In this document: positions 8,607 to 21,306 of the stretch, one piece after another | Numbering within the stretch: the first letter of the stretch is position 1 | Layout: the number at the start of each line of letters is the position of its first letter | DNA from: Enterobacter cloacae | GTDB lineage: Bacteria > Pseudomonadota > Gammaproteobacteria > Enterobacterales > Enterobacteriaceae | Reading direction: 5' to 3' | DNA: 64,000 nucleotides | Assembly (NCBI RefSeq): GCF_013375935.1 | Contig: NZ_CP056117.1 | Span: forward strand, 3,968,001-4,032,000 | Notes under the pieces: generated by a model | The model's database searches: none | The model's input: the letters and a program-made list of their open reading frames with translations, nothing else | What the model was told of the DNA's origin: nothing | Position numbers and translations under genes: made by a program

Positions 8607-9447
8607 GTTCCAGAATGTGGTGATTGCCACGATCGTCGGTTGGCTTGTGTTGTTTGTCTTTCTTCCCAACCTGATGATCATCGTAACCAGCTTCCTGACC
8701 CGCGACGACGCAAACTTCGTTGCGCTGGTCTTTACGCTGGACAACTACGCGCGCCTGCTCGATCCGCTCTATTTTGACGTGCTGCTGCACTCGCTCAATA
8801 TGGCGCTGATTGCCACCGTTGCCTGCCTGGTGCTGGGGTATCCGTTCGCGTGGTTCCTGGCACGCCTGCCGCAGAAAGTGCGCCCGCTGCTGCTGTTTTT
8901 ACTCATTGTGCCGTTCTGGACCAACTCGCTAATCCGCATCTACGGGCTGAAAATCTTCCTCAGCACGAAAGGCTATCTGAACGAGTTTCTGCTGTGGCTG
9001 GGGGTAATCGATACGCCGATCCGCATCATGTTCACGCCGGGCGCGGTGATCGTCGGGCTGGTTTATATCCTGCTGCCGTTTATGGTGATGCCGCTCTACT
9101 CCAGCATTGAAAAGCTCGATAAGCCGCTGCTGGAAGCGGCAAAAGACCTGGGCGCCAGCCGGCTGCAAACCTTTATCCGCATCATTATTCCGCTGACCAT
9201 GCCGGGCATTATCGCCGGCTGCCTGCTGGTGATGTTACCTGCGATGGGTCTGTTCTACGTGTCGGACCTGATGGGCGGCGCGAAAAACCTGCTGATCGGC
9301 AACGTGATTAAGAGCCAGTTCCTGAACATCCGCGACTGGCCGTTCGGCTCGGCCACCAGCATTACGCTGACGGTGGTGATGGGGCTGATGCTGCTGGTCT
9401 ACTGGCGTGCCTCGCGCCTGCTGAACAAGAAGGTGGAGCTGGAATGA
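8590..9447 (+). CDS. potB: Spermidine/putrescine ABC transporter permease PotB
   Basis: This inner-membrane permease has 285 aa and six predicted membrane helices. It is half of the PotBC channel for spermidine and putrescine. The ABC-permease EAA loop that docks PotA is visible as [28 protein letters not shown]. The start at 8590 (MKNTSKFQ) matches the revised E. coli start and overlaps potA by 17 bases. The stop overlaps the potC ATG in ATGA, so the genes are translationally coupled. Confidence 0.96.
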   Translation: MKNTSKFQNVVIATIVGWLVLFVFLPNLMIIVTSFLTRDDANFVALVFTLDNYARLLDPLYFDVLLHSLNMALIATVACLVLGYPFAWFLARLPQKVRPLLLFLLIVPFWTNSLIRIYGLKIFLSTKGYLNEFLLWLGVIDTPIRIMFTPGAVIVGLVYILLPFMVMPLYSSIEKLDKPLLEAAKDLGASRLQTFIRIIIPLTMPGIIAGCLLVMLPAMGLFYVSDLMGGAKNLLIGNVIKSQFLNIRDWPFGSATSITLTVVMGLMLLVYWRASRLLNKKVELE

Positions 9448-10235
9448 TCGGTCGACTGCTTCGCGGCGGTTTTATGACCGCCATTTATGCGTATCTCTAT
9501 ATTCCGATTATCATTTTAATCGTGAACTCGTTTAACAGCTCCCGCTTCGGGATTAACTGGCAAGGCTTTACCACCAAATGGTATGGCCTGCTGATGAACA
9601 ATGACAGCCTGCTCCAGGCCGCGCAGCACTCGCTGACGATGGCGGTGTTTTCTGCCACCTTCGCCACGCTGATTGGCTCGCTGACCGCCGTGGCGCTGTA
9701 CCGCTACCGTTTCCGCGGGAAGCCGTTCGTCAGCGGCATGCTGTTTGTGGTGATGATGTCCCCGGATATCGTGATGGCCATTTCACTACTGGTGCTGTTT
9801 ATGCTGCTGGGCGTCCAGCTCGGCTTCTGGTCGCTGCTGTTCTCGCATATCACCTTCTGCCTGCCGTTCGTGGTGGTCACGGTCTATGCGCGTCTGAAAG
9901 GGTTCGATGTGCGAATGCTGGAAGCAGCGAAAGATCTCGGTGCCAGCGAGATGACGATTCTGCGCAAAATCATCCTGCCGCTGGCGATGCCTGCCGTGGC
10001 CGCCGGGTGGCTGCTCAGCTTTACCCTGTCGATGGACGATGTGGTGGTCTCCTCCTTCGTCACCGGGCCGAGCTATGAAATTCTGCCGTTAAAGATCTAC
10101 TCAATGGTTAAGGTCGGTGTTTCACCCGAAGTGAACGCGCTGGCGACGATTCTGCTGGTGTTATCGCTGGTTCTGGTCATCGCCAGCCAGGTTATTGCTC
10201 GTGATAAAACAAAATCTCAGGGGACACAGAAATGA
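9444..10235 (+). CDS. potC: Spermidine/putrescine ABC transporter permease PotC
   Basis: Second permease of the polyamine importer, 263 aa, with six predicted membrane segments beginning near residue 10 (AIYAYLYIPIIILIVNSF). The EAA motif reads [22 protein letters not shown], close to the same motif in PotB, as expected for a heterodimeric channel. It overlaps potB by 4 bases at the start and potD by 4 bases at the end. Confidence 0.96.
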   Translation: MIGRLLRGGFMTAIYAYLYIPIIILIVNSFNSSRFGINWQGFTTKWYGLLMNNDSLLQAAQHSLTMAVFSATFATLIGSLTAVALYRYRFRGKPFVSGMLFVVMMSPDIVMAISLLVLFMLLGVQLGFWSLLFSHITFCLPFVVVTVYARLKGFDVRMLEAAKDLGASEMTILRKIILPLAMPAVAAGWLLSFTLSMDDVVVSSFVTGPSYEILPLKIYSMVKVGVSPEVNALATILLVLSLVLVIASQVIARDKTKSQGTQK

Positions 10236-11266
10236 AAAAAATGCTAGCCGCCGCGGCACTGGTGCTCGGAATGGGTGCCGCGCATGCTGATGACAGCAAA
10301 ACGCTCTATTTCTACAACTGGACCGAGTACGTGCCGCCGGGCCTGCTGGAACAGTTCACCAAAGAGACAGGCATCAAGGTGATCTATTCCACCTATGAGT
10401 CGAATGAAACCATGTACGCCAAGCTTAAAACCTACAAAGATGGCGCGTATGACCTGGTGGTGCCGTCGACCTATTTCGTCGACAAAATGCGCAAGGAAGG
10501 CATGATCCAGAAGATCGACAAAACGAAGCTAACCAATTTTTCAAACCTCGATCCGGAGATGCTTAACAAGCCGTTTGACCCGAATAACGACTACTCCATC
10601 CCGTATATCTGGGGTGCGACGGCAATTGGCGTTAACAGCGACGCCATCGATCCCAAAACGGTTTCAGGCTGGGCCGACCTGTGGAAACCGGAATACAAAA
10701 GCAGCCTGCTGTTAACCGACGATGCGCGCGAAGTGTTCCAGATCGCGCTGCGTAAACTTGGATACTCCGGCAACACCACCGATCCAAAAGAGATCGAGGC
10801 GGCTTATAACGAGCTGAAAAAGCTGATGCCAAACGTGGCGGCGTTCAACTCGGACAACCCGGCCAACCCGTATATGGAAGGTGAGGTGAATCTGGGCATG
10901 GTCTGGAACGGCTCTGCGTTTGTAGCGCGTCAGGCCGGTACGCCGCTGGAAGTGGTCTGGCCGAAAGAAGGTGGGATCTTCTGGATGGACAGCCTCTCGA
11001 TTCCGGCCAACGCGAAAAACGTCGATGGCGCGCTGAAGCTGATTAACTTCCTGCTGCGCCCTGACGTGGCAAAAGAGGTTGCGGAAACCATCGGTTACCC
11101 GACGCCAAACCTGGCCGCACGCAAGCTGTTAAGCCCCGACGTTGCGAACGATAAATCGCTCTATCCGGATGCGGAAACCGTCAGCAAAGGCGAATGGCAG
11201 AACGACGTCGGTGATGCGAGCCGCCTTTATGAAGAGTATTACCAGAAGCTAAAGGCGGGTCGATAA
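10232..11266 (+). CDS. potD: Spermidine/putrescine periplasmic binding protein PotD
   Basis: This periplasmic substrate-binding protein delivers spermidine, and more weakly putrescine, to PotBC. It has 344 aa. A signal peptide (MKKMLAAAALVLGMGAAHA) is cleaved before DDSKTLYFYNW. The mature sequence follows E. coli PotD closely, including the aromatic/acidic ligand pocket segments YNWTEYVPPG, DDAREVF, GMVWNGSAF and the WMDSLSIP region. It is the last gene of potABCD. A hairpin shared with the convergent cobB follows the stop. Confidence 0.97.
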   Translation: MKKMLAAAALVLGMGAAHADDSKTLYFYNWTEYVPPGLLEQFTKETGIKVIYSTYESNETMYAKLKTYKDGAYDLVVPSTYFVDKMRKEGMIQKIDKTKLTNFSNLDPEMLNKPFDPNNDYSIPYIWGATAIGVNSDAIDPKTVSGWADLWKPEYKSSLLLTDDAREVFQIALRKLGYSGNTTDPKEIEAAYNELKKLMPNVAAFNSDNPANPYMEGEVNLGMVWNGSAFVARQAGTPLEVVWPKEGGIFWMDSLSIPANAKNVDGALKLINFLLRPDVAKEVAETIGYPTPNLAARKLLSPDVANDKSLYPDAETVSKGEWQNDVGDASRLYEEYYQKLKAGR

Positions 11267-11270
11267 ACTA

Positions 11271-11297
11271 TAACGGGCGATGTAAAGTCGCCCGTTA
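11271..11297. terminator. Hairpin between potD and cobB
   Basis: A perfect 10-bp stem (TAACGGGCGA / TCGCCCGTTA) with a 7-base loop lies between the convergent potD and cobB stops. No strong T run is present on either side, so termination may be only partial. Confidence 0.6.
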
Positions 11298-11300
11298 CGC

Positions 11301-12122
11301 TTACAGCCCCTTCAGAAGTTTATCCACAAAGGCCGGCACCACTTCACTCGCCAGGCCGTAATGCTTCTCTTCAAACTCGCTTCCTACCTGGCTTGGCTCC
11401 AGATTGAGCTCCACCGTGTGGGCGCCCTGCAGTCGCGCTTCGTGCACAAATCCCGCGGCCGGATAGACATGCCCTGAGGTGCCGATAGCGATAAAGACGT
11501 CCGCCATCGCCAGCGCACTGTAGATATCGTCCATCCCCAGCGGCATTTCACCAAACCAGACCACGTGCGGGCGCAGACGCGAAGGGAACTGGCAGCAGTG
11601 GCACCGGTCCTCGTCCAGCACGTCCTCTTTCCAGTCCAGCACCTGGCCGCTCCAGGCACAGCGCACCTTGAGCAGTTCGCCATGCATATGGATGATATTG
11701 TGGTTACCGGCTCTTTCATGAAGGTTGTCGATATTCTGCGTGACCAGCAGAAAACGATCCCCCAGCGCTTCCTCCAGCCTGGCCAGCGCCAGGTGCGCCG
11801 CGTTTGGCGCAATCTCCGGCTGCTGAAGCTGGCGGCGACGGGCGTTGTAAAACGCCTGCACCAGCGCCGGATCGCGGGCAAAGCCTTCCGGCGTCGCCAC
11901 GTCTTCAACCCGATGCTCTTCCCACAGCCCGTCCGCTGCGCGGAAGGTCTGAATACCGGATTCAGCGGAGATCCCCGCCCCGGTTAACACCACCACTCTG
12001 GGTTTGTCCATCGCTTCTGGCATCATCCTGTCTCTGAAAAAGATCCGCTGACGCAGGCGTTCACGTAAGCGGCGTTTATTTTTGCGAAAACGGCTGAGTC
12101 GACCCTGGCGACGCGACAGCAT
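11301..12122 (-). CDS. cobB: NAD-dependent protein deacylase CobB (sirtuin)
   Basis: This class III sirtuin removes acetyl and succinyl groups from lysines, including that of acetyl-CoA synthetase. It has 273 aa. The Rossmann motif [10 protein letters not shown] lies at 48-57. Tyr92 and Arg95 (FYNARRR), the acyl-recognition pair of CobB, are present, followed by TQNIDNLHE and the catalytic His147 in HMHGE. Zinc-site cysteines are in the RCAW...CHCC segment. The basic N-terminal 37 residues correspond to the long E. coli isoform; a short form could begin at Met38. It is preceded by nagK on the same strand (14 bases apart). Confidence 0.95.
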   Translation of the reverse strand: MLSRRQGRLSRFRKNKRRLRERLRQRIFFRDRMMPEAMDKPRVVVLTGAGISAESGIQTFRAADGLWEEHRVEDVATPEGFARDPALVQAFYNARRRQLQQPEIAPNAAHLALARLEEALGDRFLLVTQNIDNLHERAGNHNIIHMHGELLKVRCAWSGQVLDWKEDVLDEDRCHCCQFPSRLRPHVVWFGEMPLGMDDIYSALAMADVFIAIGTSGHVYPAAGFVHEARLQGAHTVELNLEPSQVGSEFEEKHYGLASEVVPAFVDKLLKGL

Positions 12123-12136
12123 AGTAACCTCGTAAA

Positions 12137-13049
12137 CTAATCGGTGAGATGAAGGAATGCGGCTCCGCGCATGCCTCCTGCGTCCCCGTGTCGCGCACGC
12201 TCAATGCGCGGCACGCGGGCAACCGGCAATAAATGTCGGGGCAAACGCCCGGACAACCGTTCCGTAATCGCGGTAAAGTTTGACAGCCCTCCCCCGATCA
12301 CCAGCAGGTCCGGGTCAACGATGGTCAGGATATTTCCCAGACACACCGCCAGCAGGTCGAGATAGCGTTCAACGTGCTCTCGCGCCTGCGCATCCCCTTG
12401 TTCCCACAAGGTAATGATTTGGGGGGCCTCACGTTTCTGATGATAGAAGTGTTCATACAGCCATGCAAACCCCCGTCCCGACAGATAGTTTTCAATGCAG
12501 CCGTGCTGGCCGCAGCCGCAGCGGGTAAGCGGGAAATCGCGCCCGACTACGTCCAGCGCGTCCACCGGGAGACGAATGTGGCCAAATTCGCCGGTGATGT
12601 AGCTGCGCCCGGTGATGGGTTTGCCGTTAATGACAATCCCCCCCTCCGACGCCCGTGCCGAGGATCAGCCCCATCACCAGCGGGTAGCGACGAAACTCGT
12701 CGTCCCAGGCTTCGGAGAGGGCAAAGCAGTTGGCATCGTTGTCTAAGCGCACGTCGCGTTCAAGGAGGGCAGAAAGATCGGCGCGCAGCGGCTTGCCGCT
12801 GGCGGCGGGAACGTTGGCGGCATACAGCGTGCCGTCGTCGGTTTCGGGCATACCCGGAATACCAATGCCGACGCTGCCCTTGACGCCAAAGCGTTCATCC
12901 GCCTGCGCCACCAGCGCGGCGATGGCGGTTAAAAATTCATCGTAGCTATCGCGCGGCGTGGGCACGCGGGTTTCCCACTGGAGTTTGAGATCGTTATCAA
13001 AAACGCCCAGCGCAATCTTGGTGCCGCCAATATCAAATCCGTAATACAT
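12137..13049 (-). pseudogene. nagK: N-acetylglucosamine kinase NagK, frameshifted (probable sequencing error)
   Basis: This ROK-family kinase phosphorylates GlcNAc released in murein recycling. Two frames cover it: the N-terminal part (13049-12627, [14 protein letters not shown]-binding motif through [10 protein letters not shown]) and the C-terminal part (up to 12137). The latter carries the ROK zinc cluster ([17 protein letters not shown]). They meet at a run of seven G on the minus strand (12639-12645), where six would keep the frame in GVGGGIVING. Without the extra base the protein is 303 aa, the E. coli length, with all motifs intact. Error or a very recent mutation is more likely than decay. 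cobB follows 14 bases downstream. Confidence 0.88.
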
Positions 13050-13103
13050 GATGCATTCCTCTGCTTGATTCAGCGGCCAAAAGACCGCTAAACCATGACG
13101 AAA

Positions 13104-14347
13104 TTACTGGCCACTTAATACCCTCGCCGGATCGATACGGCTTGCGCGACGCGCCGGATACCAGCTTGCCAGCAGACTCAGTAAAAGTGCCGTAACCAGC
13201 ACATAAATAACGTCCAGCCAGTGCAGTTCAGACGGCAGGAAGTCAATAAAATAGATATCGCCCGACAGGAACTGATGGCCAATGAGCTTTTCAATCCCGT
13301 TGATAATCGGCGTCAGCTGGAGGGAAACCACCACGCCGATCGCCACGCCGCAGAGGCTGCCAAACAGCCCCGCCAGCAAACCGTACCAGACGAAGATGGC
13401 GCGGATAAGACCGTCTTTCGCCCCAAGGGTACGCAGCACGGCAATGTCGCCGCTCTTGTCCTTAACCGCCATGACCAGCGTTGAGACGATGTTAAAGCAC
13501 GCCACACCAATCACCAGCACCATCGCCAGATACATAATCGCGCGGATCATCTGGATATCACGGTACATATAGCCGTAAGTGCCGATCCAGCTTTTGATGT
13601 AAACGTAGCTATTGGTCACGCTGCCGGCATCGCGCACCAGCGTGTTGGCGTTAAAGACGTCGTTAACCTTGATGGCAATACCCGTCACGCTGTCGGGCAT
13701 ATCGAGGTACTGCCGCGCATCTTCCAGCGGCACCATCGCAAAGCTATGGTCAAGCTGGCCGCTCAGCTGAAGAATGCCGGTAACGTGCAGACGTACGCGC
13801 TTAGGCTGCTGCAATTTGTGGTCAGCGCTGGCGTTCGGGATCATGATCGATACCCAGTCGCCCTGCTTCACCTTCAGCGCATCGGCAACGCCTTTGCCCA
13901 TGATGATCTGCTGCTCGCCGGCCTTAAAGTTTGCCCATGCGCCATTTTGCACGTAGCGCGGCAGCGCGCTCAGGCGCGCTTCCTGACGCGGATTTACCCC
14001 TTTCACCTGAATGGCGCGCAGGTTCACCCCGCTCTCCACCAGCCCGGTAAAGTTAATATAAGGAGCAGCCGCGGCAATGCCGGGCACGTTTTCCACTTTG
14101 TTAAGGGCATTGCTCCAGTCAGACCACGGCTGGTTAACCGGCTCGATTTCACCATGGGGCACAACGGCCAGAATGCGGTTATTCAGCTCACGCTCAAAGC
14201 CGTTCATGGCGCTCAGCCCGACGATCAGCACCGCCACGCCAAGGGCAATACCGATTGTGGAGATTACGGAGATAAGCGACACCATTCCGCTCCGGCGACG
14301 ACCGCGGCTGAAGCGTAACCCGATGAGTAACGATAACGGTGAAGCCA

Positions 14348-14348
<1 letters not shown>
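13104..14348 (-). CDS. lolE: Lipoprotein-releasing ABC transporter permease LolE
   Basis: Membrane subunit of LolCDE, which extracts outer-membrane-bound lipoproteins from the inner membrane and hands them to LolA. It has 414 aa. A helix near the N-terminus is followed by a large periplasmic MacB-like domain and three C-terminal helices (the FtsX-type permease core). It ends [16 protein letters not shown], the cytosolic segment typical of the family. The ATG overlaps the lolD stop. It is the last gene of the lolCDE operon. Confidence 0.97.
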
Positions 14349-16328
<1,980 letters not shown>

Positions 16329-16496
16329 TCATTTTTCCGAAAAATTCAGATAAATCATCATGCTACTGCCTGAAGTTGCGCCAGCCAGCCTCCACCTTTT
16401 CCGAAAATCGTCCTGATACAGACTGTTACCCGTTACATCAGGTTTTCAATTTACAACAATCGGCCTTTCGTTTATGGCAAAAGGTCTTCACGCACG

Positions 16497-17570
16497 ATGA
16501 AACAAAAAGCATTATGGATTAACCAGATAAAGGGGCTGTGCATCTGTCTGGTGGTGATTTACCACTCGGTGATCACCTTTTATCCGCACCTGGACGGCCT
16601 TCAGCACCCGTTATCGGGCCTGCTCGCCAAATGCTGGGTCTACTTTAACCTTTATCTTGCTCCGTTCCGTATGCCGGTATTTTTCTTTATCTCCGGCTAT
16701 TTAATCCGTCGCTATATTGACGACGTGAACTGGCGGGACAGCCTCGACAAGCGGATCTGGAGCATTGTCTGGGTGCTGGCCCTGTGGGGCGTACTGCAAT
16801 GGCAGGCGCTAACCCATCTGAATGCCTGGCTCGCGCCCGAGCGTGAGCTGGCCACATCCTCCAATGCGGCTTACGCCGATTCTGTCTCAGGGTTTGTGCT
16901 GGGCATGCTCACGGCCAGCACCAGCCTGTGGTATCTGTACGCTCTGGTGGTCTACTTTACCCTCTGTAAGCTGCTGAGCCGCTGGAAACTGCCGGTGTTA
17001 GGGCTTCTGGCGCTGGCAAGCGTCGCGATCAACTTCCTGCCGCTGCCGTGGTGGGGCATGAACAGCGTGGTGCGCAATATGGTCTACTACAGCATCGGCG
17101 CATGGTACGGCGCGCAGCTGATGGCGTGGATGAAAGGGCTGAATCTGCGCCGCGGCTGGCTGGTGCTTATTGCATCCGGGGCGGTGTCGGTAGCGCTTTG
17201 GTTCGCTAACGTCCCGCTGCCGCTCTCTTTGCTGTCGATCGTAGTTATCATGAAGCTCTTCTACAGCGTCGAGCAGCGTTATGCCGTTCACCCCAATAAC
17301 CTGCTGAACGTCATTGGCTCAAACACCATCGCCATTTATACCACTCACCGTATTTTAATCGAGGCGTTTAGCCTGCTCCTGATTGGCGAAATGAACGCGG
17401 CGTACTGGCCGGTGTGGGCTGAGCTGGCGCTGATTCTGGTCTATCCGTTTGTCAGCCTCCTCGTCTGCACCCTGGCTGGGCTGGGGGTTCGCAAGCTATC
17501 CACCGCCCTCTTTGGCGATCTTTTCTTCTCCCCTCCCGCGCGTCTTACGCCGCAGCCCGCCAGCCGCTAA
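16497..17570 (+). CDS. ycfT: Acyltransferase-3 family inner-membrane protein YcfT
   Basis: A 357-aa polytopic membrane protein of the acyltransferase-3 family, aligning with E. coli YcfT over its whole length. Members transfer acyl groups to extracytoplasmic carbohydrates, but the YcfT substrate is unknown. The conserved His/Arg features are visible: VIYHSVI near residue 23, FRMPVFFFISGYLIRRY near residues 58-74 and a late YTTHRILIE segment. About ten hydrophobic helices are present. It stands alone between divergent lolC and downstream mfd. Confidence 0.92.
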   Translation: MKQKALWINQIKGLCICLVVIYHSVITFYPHLDGLQHPLSGLLAKCWVYFNLYLAPFRMPVFFFISGYLIRRYIDDVNWRDSLDKRIWSIVWVLALWGVLQWQALTHLNAWLAPERELATSSNAAYADSVSGFVLGMLTASTSLWYLYALVVYFTLCKLLSRWKLPVLGLLALASVAINFLPLPWWGMNSVVRNMVYYSIGAWYGAQLMAWMKGLNLRRGWLVLIASGAVSVALWFANVPLPLSLLSIVVIMKLFYSVEQRYAVHPNNLLNVIGSNTIAIYTTHRILIEAFSLLLIGEMNAAYWPVWAELALILVYPFVSLLVCTLAGLGVRKLSTALFGDLFFSPPARLTPQPASR

Positions 17571-17715
17571 CCTTCCCTGCCCCCATCCGGGGGCACTTTT
17601 CCTCTTGTGCGGTTACGATTTGCTTATGCAAAACGATCGAGGATAATAAAGACATTGCGTATCAGTGATATGCCCCAATACTGTTGGTATATCCCAAAGA
17701 GACTCTGACATAGCC

Positions 17716-20700
17716 ATGCCTGAACACTATCGTTACTCCTTGCCTGTTAAAGCAGGTGACCAACGCCAGCTGGGCGAACTTACAGGCGCGGCCTGCGCCA
17801 CGCTGGTGGCGGAAATTGCTGAACGGCATCCAGGGCCGGTGGTGCTGGTTGCCCCGGACATGCAAAACGCCCTGCGCCTGCACGACGAAATTCGTCAGTT
17901 CACCGACAGTCTGGTATTCAGCCTGGCCGACCGGGAAACGCTTCCCTATGACAGTTTCTCCCCGCACCAGGAGATAATCTCCTCGCGCCTGTCGACCCTG
18001 TATCAGCTTCCCACCATGCAGCGCGGCGTGCTGATTGTGCCGGTAAATACGCTGATGCAGCGCGTCTGTCCGCACAGCTATCTGCACGGCCATGCGCTGG
18101 TGATGAAAAAAGGCCAGCGCCTGTCGCGCGACGCCCTGCGCGTGCAGCTGGACGGTGCCGGTTATCGTCATGTCGACCAGGTAATGGAGCACGGCGAATA
18201 CGCAACGCGCGGCGCGCTGCTGGATCTCTATCCGATGGGCAGCGACCAGCCGTATCGTCTGGATTTCTTCGATGATGAGATCGACAGCCTTCGCGTGTTC
18301 GACGCCGACACCCAGCGCACGCTGGAAGAGGTCGAATCCATTAACCTGCTGCCCGCCCATGAGTTCCCGACGGATAAAACCGCCATCGAACTGTTCCGCA
18401 GCCAGTGGCGCGACAGGTTCGACGTGAAGCGCGATGCCGAACATATCTATCAGCAGGTCAGCAAAGGGACTCTGCCTGCCGGGATTGAATACTGGCAGCC
18501 GCTGTTCTTTAACGAACCCTTGCCTGCGCTGTTCAGCTATTTCCCGGCGAATACGCTGATTGTGAATACCGGTGATATCGACGCCAGCGCCAGTCGCTTT
18601 GAAAGCGAGACCCGCGCGCGCTTTGAAAACCGGGGCGTAGACCCGATGCGTCCGCTGCTGCCGCCGGAAATGCTGTGGCTGCGCACCGACGAGCTGAACG
18701 CCGAGCTGAAACGCTGGCCGCGCATGCAGCTCAAAACCGATTCCCTTGCGGACAAGGCGGCGAATACCAATCTGGCGTTCAGAACGCTGCCCGATCTTTC
18801 CGTGCAGGCGCAGCAGAAAGCGCCGCTGGATAATCTGCGCAAGTTTCTTGAGTCCTTTACCGGACCGGTGGTGTTCTCCGTAGAGAGTGAAGGCCGTCGT
18901 GAAGCGCTGGGCGAACTGCTGGGGCGGATTAAGATAGCGCCGAAGCGCATTCTTCGCCTGAGCGAAGCGACAGGCAATGGCCGTTACCTGATGATCGGGG
19001 CCGCCGAGCACGGATTCATTGATACGCTCAATAACCTGGCGCTGATTTGCGAAAGCGATCTGCTGGGCGAGCGCGTGGCGCGTCGTCGTCAGGACAGCCG
19101 TCGCACCATCAACCCGGACACGCTGATCCGCAACCTGGCCGAGCTGCACCCCGGGCAGCCGATCGTTCACCTGGAGCACGGCGTGGGCCGCTATCAGGGG
19201 ATGACCACCCTTGAAGCAGGCGGCATCAAAGGTGAATACCTGATGCTGACCTACGCTAACGACGCCAAACTGTACGTGCCGGTGTCGTCCCTGCACCTCA
19301 TTAGCCGCTACGCCGGGGGCGCGGAAGAGAACGCGCCGCTGCACAAGCTGGGCGGCGACGCCTGGGCCCGCGCGCGGCAGAAGGCGGCGGAAAAAGTGCG
19401 CGACGTGGCCGCCGAGCTGCTGGACATTTACGCCCAGCGTGCGGCCAAAGAGGGCTATGCGTTTAAGCATGATAAAGAGCAGTACCAGCTGTTCTGCGAC
19501 AGCTTCCCGTTTGAAACCACGCCGGACCAGGCTCAGGCCATCAACGCCGTGCTGAGCGACATGTGCCAGCCGCTGGCGATGGACCGGCTGGTGTGCGGCG
19601 ACGTGGGCTTCGGTAAAACGGAAGTGGCGATGCGCGCCGCTTTCCTGGCCGTTGAGAACAACAAGCAGGTGGCCGTGCTGGTGCCCACCACCCTTCTTGC
19701 CCAGCAGCACTTTGACAACTTCCGCGACCGCTTCGCCAACTGGCCGGTACGTATTGAGATGCTGTCCCGTTTTCGCAGCGCCAAAGAGCAAACGCAGATC
19801 CTGGAGCAGGCCAGCGAAGGCAAAATCGATATTCTCATTGGCACCCACAAGCTGCTGCAAAGCGACGTGAAGTGGAAAGATTTAGGGCTTCTGATCGTCG
19901 ATGAAGAGCACCGCTTCGGGGTGCGCCATAAAGAGCGCATCAAAGCGATGCGCGCCGACGTCGACATCCTGACCCTGACCGCAACGCCGATCCCGCGTAC
20001 GCTTAACATGGCGATGAGCGGCATGCGCGATCTGTCGATTATTGCCACCCCACCGGCGCGCCGTCTGGCGGTGAAAACCTTCGTACGCGAGTACGACAAT
20101 CTGGTGGTACGCGAGGCGATCCTGCGTGAAGTGCTGCGCGGTGGCCAGGTTTATTATCTCTATAACGATGTCGAAAACATCCAGAAAGCCGCCGACAGGC
20201 TGGCGGAGCTGGTGCCGGAAGCGCGCATCGCCATTGGCCACGGCCAGATGCGCGAGCGCGAGCTTGAGCGGGTGATGAATGATTTCCACCACCAGCGCTT
20301 CAACGTGCTGGTGTGTACCACCATTATTGAGACCGGCATCGATATTCCAACCGCGAACACGATTATTATCGAACGCGCGGATCACTTCGGTCTGGCCCAG
20401 CTGCACCAGCTGCGGGGGCGCGTCGGGCGTTCGCACCATCAGGCCTATGCGTGGCTGCTTACGCCGCATCCGAAGGCGATGACCACCGACGCGCAAAAGC
20501 GTCTGGAAGCTATCGCCTCGCTGGAAGATCTGGGCGCTGGCTTTGCGCTGGCGACGCACGACCTGGAGATCCGCGGCGCCGGTGAGCTGCTGGGTGAAGA
20601 TCAGAGCGGCTCTATGGAAACCATCGGTTTCTCGCTGTACATGGAGCTGCTGGAAAATGCCGTCGACGCCCTTAAGGCCGGACGTGAACCGTCTCTGGAA

Positions 20701-21162
20701 GATCTCACCAGCCAGCAGACCGAAGTGGAGCTGCGCATGCCTTCCCTGCTGCCAGATGATTTCATTCCTGACGTGAACACTCGCCTGTCATTCTACAAAC
20801 GCATTGCCAGCGCGAAAAGCGAAGGCGAGCTGGAAGAGATCAAAGTCGAGCTGATCGACCGTTTCGGCATACTGCCCGACCCGGCGCGCAACCTCCTTGA
20901 TATTGCCCGACTGCGTCAGCAGGCGCAGAAGCTGGGGATCCGCAAGCTTGAAGGCAACGAAAAAGGCGGCGTGATTGAGTTTGCCGAGAAGAACCATGTC
21001 GATCCGATGTGGCTGATTGGCCTTCTGCAAAAACAGCCGCAGCATTTCCGACTAGATGGCCCGACGCGCCTGAAATTTACGCAGGATCTGACGGAACGTA
21101 AAACCCGCATGGACTGGGTGCGTAACTTTATGCGCCAGCTGGAAGAAAACGCCATCGCCTAA
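17716..21162 (+). CDS. mfd: Transcription-repair coupling factor Mfd
   Basis: This DNA translocase removes RNA polymerase stalled at lesions and recruits UvrA. It has 1148 aa from the start at 17716 (MPEHYRYSLPVKAGDQ), identical in length to E. coli; upstream in-frame codons are not conserved. The UvrB-like N-terminal module (about 1-330) is followed by the RNA-polymerase-interacting domain (LEHGVGRYQGM). The RecG-like motor carries Walker A GDVGFGKTEVAMR (near 630), the DEEH box VDEEHRFG (near 730), motif III TATPIPRT, and ETGIDIPTANT with QLRGRVGRSHHQAYA. The C-terminal autoinhibitory domain ends QLEENAIA. Confidence 0.98.
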   Translation: MPEHYRYSLPVKAGDQRQLGELTGAACATLVAEIAERHPGPVVLVAPDMQNALRLHDEIRQFTDSLVFSLADRETLPYDSFSPHQEIISSRLSTLYQLPTMQRGVLIVPVNTLMQRVCPHSYLHGHALVMKKGQRLSRDALRVQLDGAGYRHVDQVMEHGEYATRGALLDLYPMGSDQPYRLDFFDDEIDSLRVFDADTQRTLEEVESINLLPAHEFPTDKTAIELFRSQWRDRFDVKRDAEHIYQQVSKGTLPAGIEYWQPLFFNEPLPALFSYFPANTLIVNTGDIDASASRFESETRARFENRGVDPMRPLLPPEMLWLRTDELNAELKRWPRMQLKTDSLADKAANTNLAFRTLPDLSVQAQQKAPLDNLRKFLESFTGPVVFSVESEGRREALGELLGRIKIAPKRILRLSEATGNGRYLMIGAAEHGFIDTLNNLALICESDLLGERVARRRQDSRRTINPDTLIRNLAELHPGQPIVHLEHGVGRYQGMTTLEAGGIKGEYLMLTYANDAKLYVPVSSLHLISRYAGGAEENAPLHKLGGDAWARARQKAAEKVRDVAAELLDIYAQRAAKEGYAFKHDKEQYQLFCDSFPFETTPDQAQAINAVLSDMCQPLAMDRLVCGDVGFGKTEVAMRAAFLAVENNKQVAVLVPTTLLAQQHFDNFRDRFANWPVRIEMLSRFRSAKEQTQILEQASEGKIDILIGTHKLLQSDVKWKDLGLLIVDEEHRFGVRHKERIKAMRADVDILTLTATPIPRTLNMAMSGMRDLSIIATPPARRLAVKTFVREYDNLVVREAILREVLRGGQVYYLYNDVENIQKAADRLAELVPEARIAIGHGQMRERELERVMNDFHHQRFNVLVCTTIIETGIDIPTANTIIIERADHFGLAQLHQLRGRVGRSHHQAYAWLLTPHPKAMTTDAQKRLEAIASLEDLGAGFALATHDLEIRGAGELLGEDQSGSMETIGFSLYMELLENAVDALKAGREPSLEDLTSQQTEVELRMPSLLPDDFIPDVNTRLSFYKRIASAKSEGELEEIKVELIDRFGILPDPARNLLDIARLRQQAQKLGIRKLEGNEKGGVIEFAEKNHVDPMWLIGLLQKQPQHFRLDGPTRLKFTQDLTERKTRMDWVRNFMRQLEENAIA

Positions 21163-21168
21163 GCCGCT

Positions 21169-21195
21169 CCCCCGCCAGCGCCCGGCTGGTGGGGG
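21169..21195 (+). terminator. Probable mfd terminator hairpin
   Basis: A GC-rich inverted repeat (CCCCCGCCAGC / GGCTGGTGGGGG) starts 7 bases after the mfd stop. The following bases (ACAATTTAC) give only a weak U run. Confidence 0.55.
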
Positions 21196-21306
21196 ACAAT
21201 TTACAAACTCTTTGCACTTCGCCCGATCTTCCCGACTATACATTCGCCATAATTATCATTAACCCCTTATAAAACAATAACCTTATCATTTATATGGATT
21301 TTGATA

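Noticed and set aside
17662-19860. A 732-codon open frame on the minus strand opposite mfd
   Set aside because: It is exactly antisense to the conserved mfd gene, has no start context and a composition typical of reverse-complement reading of GC-rich coding DNA.
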